A stretch of DNA of 64,000 bases. Source: Gordonibacter massiliensis (ex Traore et al. 2017). GTDB taxonomy: Bacteria; Actinomycetota; Coriobacteriia; Coriobacteriales; Eggerthellaceae. Every line of letters starts with the position of its first letter. Positions within the stretch are counted from its first letter, which is position 1. The position numbers and the translations under genes were made by a program. Under the pieces are notes generated by a model. That model was given only the letters and a program-made list of their open reading frames with translations. It was not told where the DNA came from and made no database searches. Positions 8,314 through 17,968 of the stretch are shown here, piece after piece. The stretch is taken from contig LT827128.1 of NCBI GenBank assembly GCA_900170005.1, positions 1,856,168 to 1,920,167 on the forward strand, written 5' to 3'.

Positions 8314-9423
8314 ATGAAGCACCCGCCCGCCCCGCTCCGCCTCACGCAGCGCCCCCGAAACCTGATGGCCGCGCTGCTCGCCCTTTGCCTGACGTTCGCA
8401 GGAACGGCGCTGGCCGGCTGCTCGGACGGACGGGGCGGATATTCCGCAAACAAGGCCCTCTTCACCTCCGTTTACGACCCAGACGACCTCTCGGCCCACA
8501 TCAGGGACCAACCCGTGGACTACGCCGACCCCGCGCACTGGGTGTCGAGGCCGAGCGAGACGCCGCTGCCCGTGGACGTGTTCTACTTCTACCCCACCTC
8601 TTGGCACAAGGTGAGCGACGATGAGTCGAACCTGTGCGCCATCGACAACGAGATCATGCGGGAAACGGCGCCGGCGGTGTTCGAGGAGCAGGCCACGGCG
8701 TTCGAGACGGCGGGCAACGTGTTCGCGCCGTACTACCGGCAGATCGACGCAGCATATTATCTGGGCGAATCGAAGATCAACCAGATGAAGCTGATGTCCG
8801 GGGCGCCGCTGCTCGACGCGTTTGCGGCCTTGGGCTACTATTTCGAGCACTGCAACGAGGGACGTCCGTTCATCTTGGCCGGACATTCGCAGGGGTCGAA
8901 CCTGCTCGAATACGTGCTGACCGGTTACATGAACGAGCATCCGGAGCTCAAAGAGCGCATGGTGGCCGCCTATTTGATCGGGTACGGGGTTATGAAAAAC
9001 ACAGGATACCTAACCGGCTCGAACGCCTTCAAGTTCGCCGAGGGCCCCGACGACACCGGCGTGGTGATCTCGTACAACACCGAGGCTCCCGAAATCGAAG
9101 GCACGAACCCCGTGACCGAGGCCGGAGCGCTGAACATCAACCCCATCACCTGGACGCGCACGAGCGAGACGGCTCCCGCCAGCGCAAGCAAGGGCGCCCG
9201 CATCGGCGGCGTGGACGTGGGACCCTTGGCGGACGCCACCGTCGACCGCGCACGCGGCGCGGTGATCTGCTCCACGGTGGACCCCGACGAGTACAGCTCC
9301 GCGAACGGGGTGTTCCCCCGAGGCGTGTACCACGCCCAGGACTACGCGTTCTACTATTACGACCTGCGCGCGAACGCGGAGCTGCGCGCAGCGACGTATC
9401 TGGCCGAACACGGCGGGGCTTAA
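8314..9423 (+). CDS. Secreted alpha/beta-hydrolase lipoprotein, DUF3089 family
   Basis: 369 residues from ATG 8314, which is preceded by AAGGAGG. A signal peptide (MAALLALCLTFAGTALAGC) ends in a lipobox. The mature part begins with the DUF3089 hallmark DVFYFYPTSWH. The nucleophile elbow is ILAGHSQGSNLLEYVL (Ser in GHSQG); later Asp and His residues (for example the C-terminal VYHAQDYAFYYYDL) could complete the triad. The family is lipase-like; the substrate is unknown. The gene is convergent with the TorD gene of cluster A and about 230 bp from the preceding lipoprotein, so it is probably transcribed on its own. Confidence 0.85.
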   Translation: MKHPPAPLRLTQRPRNLMAALLALCLTFAGTALAGCSDGRGGYSANKALFTSVYDPDDLSAHIRDQPVDYADPAHWVSRPSETPLPVDVFYFYPTSWHKVSDDESNLCAIDNEIMRETAPAVFEEQATAFETAGNVFAPYYRQIDAAYYLGESKINQMKLMSGAPLLDAFAALGYYFEHCNEGRPFILAGHSQGSNLLEYVLTGYMNEHPELKERMVAAYLIGYGVMKNTGYLTGSNAFKFAEGPDDTGVVISYNTEAPEIEGTNPVTEAGALNINPITWTRTSETAPASASKGARIGGVDVGPLADATVDRARGAVICSTVDPDEYSSANGVFPRGVYHAQDYAFYYYDLRANAELRAATYLAEHGGA

Positions 9424-9483
9424 GCGGGAGTTGACGAAACGTTCGGCAACGACGTTCGAGTACCGCTCGACAGCACGCAGGAG

Positions 9484-10113
9484 CTAGCGGGAGAGCTGCG
9501 CCGCTTGGAATTCGAGAACGCTCTGAGCAAGCGCGATCAAGCCGGCGAAGTATCCGTCGGGGAACGCTTCGACCACACGGTCGCGCAACGATGCGATCCA
9601 CGACAGAGGATGCCGCTCGATGAACGAGGCGAGAGCAGCCTCGTCCGCCGCCTCGCCGGCGGCGAGGCGGCGACAGAGCTCGGACAGGTACAGCAGCTCG
9701 ATGCCCATATGATCCTCGTATTGGCGATTCTCGTTGCGCAACTCCAGCCCGGCCTCGCACAAAAGCTCGCGCATCTCGAACGTTGCCTGGCCGAAGCCTA
9801 CGGTAACGCCCTCGCCGCGGTGCATGGTTTCCCACGGGGGCGCAGCGGGCGACGGAGGGCCCACGAACAGGCGCGTGTATTCAACGGCTACCTGCTGGAC
9901 CGCCTCGTCACGCGGCCGGGTTGCCGCCGCTTCCGCATATCGACTGCAGGCGTCGATGCACGCCCGAATAGCCTCGTCACCGAAATCGGGGAACGACTCC
10001 CAAAACGCATAGTCGATACCGACCGACGGCGTTTGCGTCATGGGCTTTAACAATGAATTCCCCACGAACCCGTAGACTTCGGAAAGCGCACTCCAAGGGA
10101 TGTCTGCCGACAT
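9484..10113 (-). CDS. TorD/DmsD-family chaperone, cluster A
   Basis: 209 residues, mostly helical, of the usual length for TorD-like redox-enzyme maturation proteins. Recognisable features are EYTRLFVGPPSPAAPPWE (the family's conserved loop with its Pro residues) and the ENRQYEDHMGIELLYLSELC helix. Such chaperones bind the Tat signal and apo-form of a molybdoenzyme until cofactor is loaded. It is the last gene of cluster A, 210 bp after the NrfD gene, and would serve the catalytic subunit encoded at 12191-14605. The intervening 210 bp holds no clear gene or hairpin. Confidence 0.88.
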   Translation of the reverse strand: MSADIPWSALSEVYGFVGNSLLKPMTQTPSVGIDYAFWESFPDFGDEAIRACIDACSRYAEAAATRPRDEAVQQVAVEYTRLFVGPPSPAAPPWETMHRGEGVTVGFGQATFEMRELLCEAGLELRNENRQYEDHMGIELLYLSELCRRLAAGEAADEAALASFIERHPLSWIASLRDRVVEAFPDGYFAGLIALAQSVLEFQAAQLSR

Positions 10114-10323
10114 GGTGGACTCCTTCGATCAGGGCGCTTAAGGCGCCGAGCGTTGCTTGCAAGGATACCCGCATCCGCCAGCGGGAGCGGCAGGACGCGG
10201 GCAAGGGAGGGAGTGCGGCCTGCGAGCGGAACGATGCCCGAAGGGCAGGACGCGACAGCATGAGGGAGGGAGATACGGAGCCCGAACGCCAGGCATACGG
10301 ACTCCGTATCGAGAACCCCCAGG

Positions 10324-11547
10324 TTAAACGGCCTTTGCGGCTATTCCGCCCTCTGCTGCCTCTCCGGCCGAAACCGACTGCGGAGCTTTCGAGAGCAGTT
10401 TCTTCGACAGCAGCATGAAGGCCAGGACGCCAAGCGAGACCACGCCGACCGCAACCGTTATCTCCACCCAGGTGGGGGCATACGAGCTCGTGATAGCCCA
10501 TACGTCCACGCCCCCAGCATGAGCAGCAGAGGACGATCCCGACATGATGCCGGGAGCCCCCGCCACATTGGGAACGACGAACGAGGTCAGCAGAAGCCAC
10601 ACGCGTTTGAAGAACACGCCCATCACCACGCAGACGCTCGCCGCAGCCACCAGACCCATACGCGCACGATTCCTCGCGAACACGAGAATGCAGAATGGGA
10701 TGAGCACTCCCACGATGATTTCGAACCAGAAGAACGGGGCGGTAACGCCCGTCGCCATGATGGCGAGCGTTTCGGCGCCGGCAGCGCCCGGGTACGCCAT
10801 GGTCAGCGCCTCGCAGCCCACGAAGAACCCGTCGACGGCGATGCACGCGGCCAACAAACCAGCCAGGTTGGAAATGAGCTTCTTCTCCACCTTGAACGTG
10901 CCGGACTTGTTGAGGCCCATGAGCGACAGCAGCAGCAACGCCAGACCGGAGTCCATGGCAGACACCACGAACAGCGGTGCCATGATGGCCGAGTACCAGC
11001 CCTCCTTCGCCATTTCCAGACCGAAGATCCATGCGGTCACGGAATGCACGAGGATCGCCACGGGCAATGCGAAACGCGACACGATGGCAACCTTGTCCTG
11101 CGCGCCCGGTTTCTTCGATTTCATGAAATACAGGTACACCACGTTGATGACCAGGTACAGCGTGATGACGCAGATATCCCAGAACAGTGGCGACGCGGGG
11201 TTCGGCCCCGTAACGATGCGCCATACGCGCCCGATGCCGCCAAGGTCGATGAGCACGAACATACCGGCACAGCAGATGCACACCGTGGACAGGATGACGG
11301 CGGGAAGCGCCACCTTCTTGTACTCGGCCACATGGAACACGCTGGCAGAGGAGGCCACGATCAAGCCACCGGCCGAGAGGCCGACAAAGAACATGAAACA
11401 GGTGATGTACAGGCCCCACGACGTGCCGTTGTTCATACCGGTGACACCCAAACCGTTCATCAGTTGGTAGATCCAGGCGGCGATGCCGGCCACCGTCAGC
11501 GCGCCGAGCACGCCGGCAACCACTTTGAATTTCGTTGAGGTTCCCAT
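10324..11547 (-). CDS. NrfD/PsrC-type quinol anchor, cluster A
   Basis: 407 residues with 9-10 hydrophobic helices. The start at 11547 is chosen because AAGGGGGTG precedes it. The N-terminal motif SWGLYITCFMFFVGLSAGG matches the large NrfD subtype of the polysulfide-reductase family. The family links menaquinol or menaquinone in the membrane to an iron-sulfur subunit outside it. It follows the ferredoxin gene by 16 bp and so belongs to the same complex as the catalytic subunit A. The long helix VVEITVAVGVVSLGVLAFMLL near the C-terminus is typical. Confidence 0.9.
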   Translation of the reverse strand: MGTSTKFKVVAGVLGALTVAGIAAWIYQLMNGLGVTGMNNGTSWGLYITCFMFFVGLSAGGLIVASSASVFHVAEYKKVALPAVILSTVCICCAGMFVLIDLGGIGRVWRIVTGPNPASPLFWDICVITLYLVINVVYLYFMKSKKPGAQDKVAIVSRFALPVAILVHSVTAWIFGLEMAKEGWYSAIMAPLFVVSAMDSGLALLLLSLMGLNKSGTFKVEKKLISNLAGLLAACIAVDGFFVGCEALTMAYPGAAGAETLAIMATGVTAPFFWFEIIVGVLIPFCILVFARNRARMGLVAAASVCVVMGVFFKRVWLLLTSFVVPNVAGAPGIMSGSSSAAHAGGVDVWAITSSYAPTWVEITVAVGVVSLGVLAFMLLSKKLLSKAPQSVSAGEAAEGGIAAKAV

Positions 11548-11563
11548 GATTCGCACCCCCTTC

Positions 11564-12181
11564 TTAGTTGAAATAGTGAACTTGCGGACGCGTACCCTGC
11601 TCTTCAAGAAGAACGCCGGCATTGCGCTCGCGGAGCACGGTCGATATCTCGCTCTCGGGATCGTCAAGATCGCCGAAAACGCGCGCTTTGGAAAGACAGC
11701 ATCTTACGCACATGGGCTCGTCGCCGCGATCGGTGCGCTCTTTGCACAACGTGCATTTCTCCGCCACGCCCTTCGGGCGCACTGGCACGTCCTTGTCCCC
11801 ATAATTGAAATCGGGATCGCGTACCGGCTCGTTCCAATTGAAAACACGGGCATTGTACGGGCACGCCGCCATGCACATACGGCAGCCGATGCACTTGCCG
11901 TAATCGATCTCCACGCGCCCTTTTTCGTCCTTGTACGTGGCGCCCGTGGGGCACACGCGCATACAGGCGGGATTCTCGCAGTGCTGGCAAGCCACGGGCA
12001 AATGCGAGCGAGAGATGTTGGGATAGACGCCCCTCACGCCGACCTCGAACTCGCAATCTTCGTTGAGCACGCGGTTCCACGCCATGCCCATGGGCACGTT
12101 GTTCTGCATTTTGCACGCCATGGCGCACGTATTGCAGCCCGTGCAACGATCAAGGTTGATGGCTATGGCCAATCGAGTCAT
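11564..12181 (-). CDS. 4Fe-4S ferredoxin subunit (DmsB/PsrB type), cluster A
   Basis: 205 residues from ATG 12181, with a TAGGTGG site that overlaps the stop of the catalytic gene. Four cysteine groups are visible: CTGCNTCAMAC, CQHCENPACMRVC, CIGCRMCMAAC, and CTLCKERTD...CVRCC. These would hold four [4Fe-4S] clusters that carry electrons between the NrfD anchor and the molybdenum subunit. No signal peptide is present, as usual: the subunit is co-exported with its Tat-borne partner. The position between the catalytic and NrfD genes is standard. Confidence 0.92.
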   Translation of the reverse strand: MTRLAIAINLDRCTGCNTCAMACKMQNNVPMGMAWNRVLNEDCEFEVGVRGVYPNISRSHLPVACQHCENPACMRVCPTGATYKDEKGRVEIDYGKCIGCRMCMAACPYNARVFNWNEPVRDPDFNYGDKDVPVRPKGVAEKCTLCKERTDRGDEPMCVRCCLSKARVFGDLDDPESEISTVLRERNAGVLLEEQGTRPQVHYFN

Positions 12182-12190
12182 TTGAACCAC

Positions 12191-14605
12191 CTACGCTTTC
12201 TTCACTTCGATAAGCGTGTCGTTGAAGGGAGTGACCCTACCCTTGGCAAGCGCTTTTCCACGAGGATTCACGGCATCGTTGGTGACGTTCTGCACGTTTC
12301 CAGCGTCCATGTACTTGTCCCAGATGCCCTCGACAATGGCAGCCGTCCCAGGACGAACCGCTTCAGTGGCAACGCAGGCGCATTGGAACGAGCCCCGATC
12401 GTTGAACGCCTCGACCACGTCGCCGGACTCCAAGCCGCGAGCGGCCATGTCGGAGGGGTTCATTTCCAGCGTCGGCTCGTAATGCTGGCGCAACCATGTG
12501 GCGTCCATAAAGTTTTGATGAATGAAATATTTCGACCTTCGTTGCGTCATGACAAGGGGGTACTCGTCTCGCAGAGAGTTGTCCTCGTACGCCTCGTTCG
12601 GTGCTTCGTACTGGGGCAGCGCCTGTCCGTAGCTCACCAGATTCTCGTAATACAAGTCGATCTTTCCCGACGTTGTCTTGTATGTTTGCCCGCTGTAGCT
12701 GCGCGCAATATCCGGCTGGTTCTTGAGGGCAACCACTCCGTTGTTGGCAAGCAAGTCATCGAGGGTGATGCCGACGATCGCCTTGTCAGTCGCTTTGTCC
12801 AGCTGGAAGCGCGCAAGCTCCTCTTGGCTCTTTGGTAGCGCATCGCCATACCCTAAACGCTTGGCCATTTCGCGATCGATCCAGAAGTCCGTCTTGCTCT
12901 CAAAGAGAGGGTCCAGGACCTTTTGCTGCAGGAGAACGTGCCCTCGCAGAGCTCGGAGAAAGCCGATTTCCTCATCGACTTCGAAATGAGAGCACACGGG
13001 CAGAACGATATCGGCCCAATCCACCGAAGGCGTATGCCAGATATCCTGAACCACTACGAAATCGAGGCTCTTCGCCCACTCGTTCGTGCGGTTTTGATTG
13101 CCTGCGATTTGCTGGAAGGCGCCGTTTTGAACCCACATGAAACGTATGCCGCTTTCCTCGTCGCGATAGTCGACGCTCGCCTTGGGTGCCGGCGCTGTTT
13201 TGCATTCGGAAGGCAAGGGCCAGGAGGCCAGCTTGCCCGCCCCGAATATTTTCTGATACGCATTCACGTATGCGCCCGCTCCCCAACCGGGGATGTCGGT
13301 TCCAAAAGAGCCGACCAGCGTGGCGAGAAGAACCGCTGCATGGCCGGCAACATCGGCATTGTAGAATTTCTCGCCGCCGCCAAACCCGAACGACAGGATC
13401 GAGGGCCCGTTGTTTGCGTATTTGTCGGTGATCTCGATGAGAACGCTCTCGTCGATGCCGGTGATCTCGGCGGCCCAGGAGGATGGGTACTGGCTCTGGT
13501 TCTCTCTGAGCAGCTTGAACACGGTAGCGTATTCCTCGCCGTCGATACAAGTCTCGAAATCGAGGACTGGATCTACGTCAGCCTCATTGTACGCGGCCAA
13601 AGCACCAGCGCTCTCGTCCCACACCATGAAAGGATTGTCGGATCCCGCCTGCTTGACGTCGTCGACGGGACCTTTTCGCAAGAGAGACCCGTCCGAGCGC
13701 TTGACCAAGAAGGGCATGCTCGTATTGGCCTTCAAATACGGAGCGTTGTACCACTCGTTATCCAAAATGAGCGATATCATACCGAGGTAAAGCGCCGGAT
13801 CGGTACCCGCAACCATGGGAATCCATCGCGAGCTCTTCTCAGCGGTAGTGCAGAAATTGGGGTCGAGCGTGATGATCTCGGCCCCCGCCTCCTTCGCCTC
13901 AAAGAAGTACTGCGCGGTCACCATGCACGTCTCCAACATGTTGCAGCCAACGTTCAGGATGGTTTTGGCGTTCTTCCAGTCGGTAACCTCGTTCGACGAG
14001 GCACCCTGTTGGCCCGACTCGGCAAGCGCTGGCGAAAAACCGTTGCCCATACCTATGTCGATGCCACGGTGGGGCTTTTCCTGTCCCTTGAGCAGCTGGG
14101 GAAGAAACGTGGTGAGCGAGTCGACGGCCGTCTGGATGGCTATAGCCCCAACACCGTACTTTTCCTGCGTCTCTTTCACCTTGTCGGCGATAGTGTCGAG
14201 AGCTTCGTCCCAGGTGATTTCAACGAATTCGCCCGTCCCGCGCTCACCTACGCGTTTGAGGGGAACTTGCAAGCGCTCTTCGCTGTAAGTGTGTTGTATT
14301 TCGGAAATACCCTTCAGGCAGATGGTCTCGTTACGCTTGTCCGGCCAATCGTTCGGCTCGACCAAAACCATGCGTCCGTCGCGCACCGTGCACTTCAAAT
14401 GACAGTTGCACTGGCAATGGCGATAGTGAAAGGTGTAACCGCAATGTTCCTCGGGTGCTGCATGCGCCTCCGTCGGCGCAAGCCACCCGTCAGCCGTCGT
14501 CATGCCGGCAGCCCCCACAAGGCCAAGCGCTCCCGCAGCAACGCCGGCGGCCTTGATAAAGCTCCTTCGCGTAAGTCCGCTTTGCGAACCGATCGCTTCT
14601 GACAT
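12191..14605 (-). CDS. Tat-exported molybdopterin oxidoreductase, DMSO-reductase family, cluster A
   Basis: 804 residues; ATG preceded by AGGAGGAG. Residues 1-50 are a Tat signal (LTRRSFIKAAGVAAGA). Cys55, 64, 66, 68, 72 and 96 lie in the N-terminal iron-sulfur region; the CQCNCHLKC spacing differs from the usual C-x2-C-x3-C. The bis-MGD domains follow, ending in the cap domain (PLVMTQRRSKYFIHQNF). By rough alignment the molybdenum ligand may be the Asp of RGIDIG. The substrate is unknown. Relatives in Eggerthella include catechol dehydroxylases and other reductases, but nothing here identifies a substrate. It heads the operon with ferredoxin, NrfD and TorD, under the operator at 14792-14832. 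Confidence 0.93.
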   Translation of the reverse strand: MSEAIGSQSGLTRRSFIKAAGVAAGALGLVGAAGMTTADGWLAPTEAHAAPEEHCGYTFHYRHCQCNCHLKCTVRDGRMVLVEPNDWPDKRNETICLKGISEIQHTYSEERLQVPLKRVGERGTGEFVEITWDEALDTIADKVKETQEKYGVGAIAIQTAVDSLTTFLPQLLKGQEKPHRGIDIGMGNGFSPALAESGQQGASSNEVTDWKNAKTILNVGCNMLETCMVTAQYFFEAKEAGAEIITLDPNFCTTAEKSSRWIPMVAGTDPALYLGMISLILDNEWYNAPYLKANTSMPFLVKRSDGSLLRKGPVDDVKQAGSDNPFMVWDESAGALAAYNEADVDPVLDFETCIDGEEYATVFKLLRENQSQYPSSWAAEITGIDESVLIEITDKYANNGPSILSFGFGGGEKFYNADVAGHAAVLLATLVGSFGTDIPGWGAGAYVNAYQKIFGAGKLASWPLPSECKTAPAPKASVDYRDEESGIRFMWVQNGAFQQIAGNQNRTNEWAKSLDFVVVQDIWHTPSVDWADIVLPVCSHFEVDEEIGFLRALRGHVLLQQKVLDPLFESKTDFWIDREMAKRLGYGDALPKSQEELARFQLDKATDKAIVGITLDDLLANNGVVALKNQPDIARSYSGQTYKTTSGKIDLYYENLVSYGQALPQYEAPNEAYEDNSLRDEYPLVMTQRRSKYFIHQNFMDATWLRQHYEPTLEMNPSDMAARGLESGDVVEAFNDRGSFQCACVATEAVRPGTAAIVEGIWDKYMDAGNVQNVTNDAVNPRGKALAKGRVTPFNDTLIEVKKA

Positions 14606-14783
14606 GTCTCCTCCTAAGATGGTATCAGGGCATTTCGCATCGTGTCTGCGAAGTTGGAACCTCGTCTGGACGGCCGTTGCGCAGTCAAGCGCACTCCCCC
14701 TGCGATCGATTCCCCCTGCGGCACGACTCGTGCGAGAATGCCTTTCTATCCCTCGTGAGAATTGGCCAAATTCTTCTTCCTGT

Positions 14784-14812
14784 ACTATACGAAATTATCA
14801 TATGACAATCAA
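14784..14812 (-). promoter_or_regulatory. Putative promoter of cluster A
   Basis: Read on the minus strand: TTGATT (complement of 14807-14812), 17 bases, TATAGT (complement of 14784-14789). The same TTGATT-N17 arrangement occurs before cluster B (25576-25604). The operator palindrome covers the -35 box and spacer, which suggests repression. Confidence 0.55.
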
Positions 14813-14832
14813 GGATTGTCATATGATAATTT
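14792..14832. promoter_or_regulatory. 41-bp palindromic operator of cluster A
   Basis: A perfect inverted repeat with 19-bp arms (AAATTATCATATGACAATC and its complement) around the spacer AAG. A third half-site GATTGTCAT lies at 14835-14843. One arm recurs with a single mismatch at 18241-18258, before module 1, so the two promoters probably share a regulator, most likely GntR 1. The repeat is seen directly; the regulator is inferred. Confidence 0.75.
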
Positions 14833-15005
14833 TCGATTGTCATTATTCTATTTTAAACATAATACTGATTGATGCAACTTGTTGATTCCGCAGATCAGAT
14901 ATACAATCGGCAAGTATTTGAGTGATCCTTCAAGTTGTAGTTTTACGACCATCGGGGGAATTAATCCCCTATCGCATACCCCTTTTTATTTGAATTACGA
15001 ACAAA

Positions 15006-15021
15006 TGTTTCACGTGAAACA
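15006..15021. promoter_or_regulatory. parS site (ParB-binding)
   Basis: TGTTTCACGTGAAACA is a perfect 16-bp palindrome identical to the bacterial parS consensus bound by ParB/Spo0J. It is intergenic, as expected. Such sites usually cluster near the replication origin. Confidence 0.8.
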
Positions 15022-15499
15022 TCGTTGCGAATAGCATACGAAACCGTCGAACATGTCGAACGGCGATTCATGGAGAAAAGCGTATTGAGTTTTCGGAAAG
15101 CCGTCTTCTCGTGGATTATTCAACCGCCCAACGTTTGTCGCTTTGCGGCACCTTTCGCATTTGGAAGCACAGTAAACCGCAACGCTTAAATATTGCAACT
15201 TGTCATTTGCGACGTTTTCCAGAACCCGTCGGGTATCGCTTCTTCAGTTGTGCCAAGTGCGGAATATTTAGTTTCTATAGTTTGGAAATTAAATATTCCA
15301 TATAGGGAACCTTTAAAAGGCAGCTGTGATTCCAGCACGAAAAACGGCCCTTAATCGACGCATGCCCGCAATGGCTTTCGGCTGTTTTACATCGCGTGCG
15401 TTTAGCCGATACCGGGACAACGCCCGAAAAAACTTTATTAAATGATCGGAGAGGCGATCGCCGCAACGTCGAAACTCCCCGCAGCTTCACGCCGCCCCG

Positions 15500-16522
15500 C
15501 TACTTCCCCGCTGCGCCGCCTAGTACGTCCTTCGCATGGTCGCCCAGAACGTCGCCGAAGCCTTCGCTGAAGCTCGAAGGCACCACGACGGTGCCGCCCG
15601 TCTCGCGGACGCTCTCGTACAGCAGGTGCATGGCGCGCAGGCGCAGGGCGGCGTCGTTTTTGGCATAGGTGTCGCCCATGCCGTCCATCATCTCGCAGAT
15701 GTCCTGCTCGGCCTCCATGAGGATGATGCGGGCCTTCTTGCGCTGTTCGGCCTGGGCTTCCAGCGACATGACATCCTGCAGCTCCTTCGGCAGCAGGATG
15801 TCGCGCACCTCCACCGACAGCACGGTGATACCCCAGGGCGCCACCTTCTCCTCCAGCGCGCGCTTGAGCTCGCGATCGAGCTGCTCGCGGCGGATGGCCA
15901 CCTCGGCGGCGCCGGCGCGGCCGATGGCGTCGCGCAGGGCGGTCTGCGCGGCCAGCTCCACGGCGCGCGTGAAGTCGTTCACCTCGGTGCAGGCGGCCTT
16001 CGCGTCCCACACGTGCCAGAACAGCACGGCGTTCACGTCGAGCGGAACGAGGTCGGCCGTGAGCGTTTCCTCGGCGCCGAACGTGGTCACGCGCACGCGG
16101 CCGTCCACGCGCATGGTGTTCTGCTCGATGACGGGAAGCGTCCAGAACAGGCCCGGCCCCGACACACGGTTGAACTTGCCCAGGCGCAGCACGACCACCT
16201 TCTCCCACTGCTGCGCGATGTGCACTGACATGGTGGCCAGCACCGCTAGAACGAGCGCGCAGACGATGCCCGTCACGCCGATGCCCCCGGCCAGCACGCC
16301 CGCAACGGCGAGCACCGCGCAGAACGACACGACAAGCACGACCGCCGAGAACAGCAGCACGCCGGCGTTCGAGGCGCGTTCGCCCATGATCTCCGTGTTC
16401 GCATCGGGCACCACCTGGAAGGTCTTGCGCCTGCGCGCGGGCACCGCCGTCTCGGCGCGGCCGAACGCCGCCGCGTTCGGCGAACCATCCTGCGCGTCGA
16501 ATCTTCTACCCACGGAAATCAC
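15500..16522 (-). CDS. SPFH/slipin membrane protein, module 1
   Basis: 340 residues from GTG 16522, whose bases overlap the GntR stop (GTGA), so the two genes are translationally coupled. Two adjacent N-terminal membrane helices (about residues 60-110) are followed by the SPFH domain, beginning EKVVVLRLGKFNRVSGPGLF. A helical coiled region ends with EVRDILLPKELQDVMSLEAQAEQRKKAR. Slipins assemble as membrane-bound oligomers and organise or protect membrane proteins; no partner is known for this one. It is the third gene of membrane anchor, GntR, SPFH. Paralogues lie at 26403, 38611 and 45004. Confidence 0.88.
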   Translation of the reverse strand: MISVGRRFDAQDGSPNAAAFGRAETAVPARRRKTFQVVPDANTEIMGERASNAGVLLFSAVVLVVSFCAVLAVAGVLAGGIGVTGIVCALVLAVLATMSVHIAQQWEKVVVLRLGKFNRVSGPGLFWTLPVIEQNTMRVDGRVRVTTFGAEETLTADLVPLDVNAVLFWHVWDAKAACTEVNDFTRAVELAAQTALRDAIGRAGAAEVAIRREQLDRELKRALEEKVAPWGITVLSVEVRDILLPKELQDVMSLEAQAEQRKKARIILMEAEQDICEMMDGMGDTYAKNDAALRLRAMHLLYESVRETGGTVVVPSSFSEGFGDVLGDHAKDVLGGAAGK

Positions 16523-17001
16523 GCTCCCGTCTGCTTCGCGCGGCCCTTCGGGCTCACGTCTATCTCCACTATGCGGCCCCTGCCGCCCGCTTCGCTGTCG
16601 GCTGCCGAACCTTCGCCGGCGTCGCGCTTCAGCTGCTTGATCTTGCGCGTCATGCAGCTCTGGATATCGTCGAGCGTGAGGCCCAGGTCGCGGCACGACG
16701 CCACGCAATCGTTTAGGATGCCGTCGATCTCCTGCGCGTGCTCCTCGCCCACGTCGGCGTCAAGATCGCGCACGAACACGCCACGGCCGCGCGTCGACTC
16801 CAAGTATCCGTCCGTCACCAGGCTCAGGTACGCTTTGTTCACCGTGTTGTAATTGATGGATATCTCCGAAGCCAAACCGCGCACCGTGGGCAGCTGGTCG
16901 CCCGGCTTGAAGTAGCCGGAGTTTATCAGGTAGATCAGCCGTTGCCGCAGCTGCACCCAAAGGGGCACGTCGGTCGTGGTATCCACTTCGAACGGGAACA
17001 T
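16519..17001 (-). CDS. GntR-family (YtrA subfamily) regulator, module 1
   Basis: 160 residues. Residues 1-75 form the winged helix-turn-helix: VPLWVQLRQRLIYLINSGYF, then QLPTVRGLASEISINYNTVNKAY, ending GVFVRD. The C-terminal part is short, as in YtrA-type regulators, which usually repress small operons that encode membrane proteins. It lacks the large ligand domain of FadR or HutC types. It sits 17 bp after the membrane gene and overlaps the SPFH start by 4 bp. The putative operator is at 18241-18276. The recognition-helix core YNTV is shared with the three other GntR proteins in the window. Confidence 0.9.
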   Translation of the reverse strand: MFPFEVDTTTDVPLWVQLRQRLIYLINSGYFKPGDQLPTVRGLASEISINYNTVNKAYLSLVTDGYLESTRGRGVFVRDLDADVGEEHAQEIDGILNDCVASCRDLGLTLDDIQSCMTRKIKQLKRDAGEGSAADSEAGGRGRIVEIDVSPKGRAKQTGA

Positions 17002-17018
17002 GAGCCTCAAACCCTTCT

Positions 17019-17968
17019 CTACCCTACCGTCATCGCGAGCAGCGGATGCATGCCCGCCTCCACCACGCAGAACCGCATGGCGAACCCGCCTACCAAAATG
17101 CACGCCGCCGCCACGATAGCGAGCGGCGGACAGGCACTGCGCGAGCGCGCCAGAACCGCATCGAGCACGAGCGGAACGGCAAGCCCCACCAGCACGAACC
17201 CACCCCAGAACAGCCACGCCGCCTCGCCGGCCACCAGCGCCTCGGCCGAGACCGCCAGCGCCTCGGCCGTGCGCCCCGCCACGAAGTCGCCGCCGGCGCC
17301 GGCGAGCGCCAGGCCCACGAACACGGCCGCGACCACCGCCTCCAGCACGATGGCGACCGCGTCGACCGCCGCCAAGCGGCCAAGCGCCGTGGCGAACGGG
17401 CGCGCCGCGCCCGTGAACTGCGCCACGACAAGCACGAGCGCCGCGCCGCACGAAAGCGACGACAGCACGAACAGCACCGGCAGCCAGGGCGAGGCCCACA
17501 GGGGCACCGCGCTCAAGCTCTGCAGGAGCAATCCCGTGTACGCCATGACCACGAGAGCCGCCACCGCAAGCGCCACCTCGAGCACGCGCACCGCCCGCAA
17601 GCTCGCACGGCGCGCGAATCCGTCCCACGCAAGCGCTGCGAGCGCGGCGAGCACCGCGCATGCGGCGAGCGACCAAGCGCCCACCGCCACGAACGACAGC
17701 GTGGGATTCGCGAGCAACAGCAGGACCCGATCGGCGCGCCCCACGTCGGCCAGCAGGAAGACCATGCCCAGTGCAAGCGTCACCAAAGCCGCCGCGTAGC
17801 CGGGAGCCAGCAGCTTGCGGTACGGCTCGGGAACGCGCAGCACCACGCGCGGCGAAGCGGCTCGGTGCGAAACGCGCCCCCGCGCCCCGTCGATCATGAC
17901 TGCCACGCGCTCGCGCGGGGCCAGCAGGCCCAGCACCGCGAGCACCAGGCACGCCCCCGCCCCCGCAC
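17019..17968 (-). CDS. DmsC/NrfD-like membrane protein, module 1 (5' end lost to adapter sequence)
   Basis: About 316 codons remain, with 8-9 hydrophobic helices. The paralogues at 27386, 40038 and 47225 begin YLFLGGAGAGA or a close variant. Here only GAGAGACLVLAVLGL is left, and the sequence before it (17969-18038) matches an Illumina adapter. The natural start and first helix, about 20 codons, are therefore missing from the assembly; the gene itself is probably intact in the organism. The downstream motif LSSLSCGAALVLV is shared with the paralogues. The family anchors quinol-linked reductases. It lies 17 bp upstream of GntR 1. Confidence 0.8.

Larger units (their letters stand above)
14606..15499. 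other. Gene-free region with cluster A promoter and parS
   Basis: About 890 bp without a supported gene between the end of SPFH 1 and the start of catalytic gene A. It holds the cluster A promoter and operator (14784-14846) and the parS site at 15006. The rest is AT-rich relative to its surroundings and I see no gene in it. Confidence 0.6.

Noticed and set aside
14792-14832. 41-bp palindrome read as a terminator
   Set aside because: AT-rich, upstream of the gene, overlaps a promoter, and shares half-sites with other promoters; an operator fits better.
15010-15305. Two small frames (62 and 64 codons) near the parS site
   Set aside because: No ribosome site, no motif, and they overlap each other on opposite strands.
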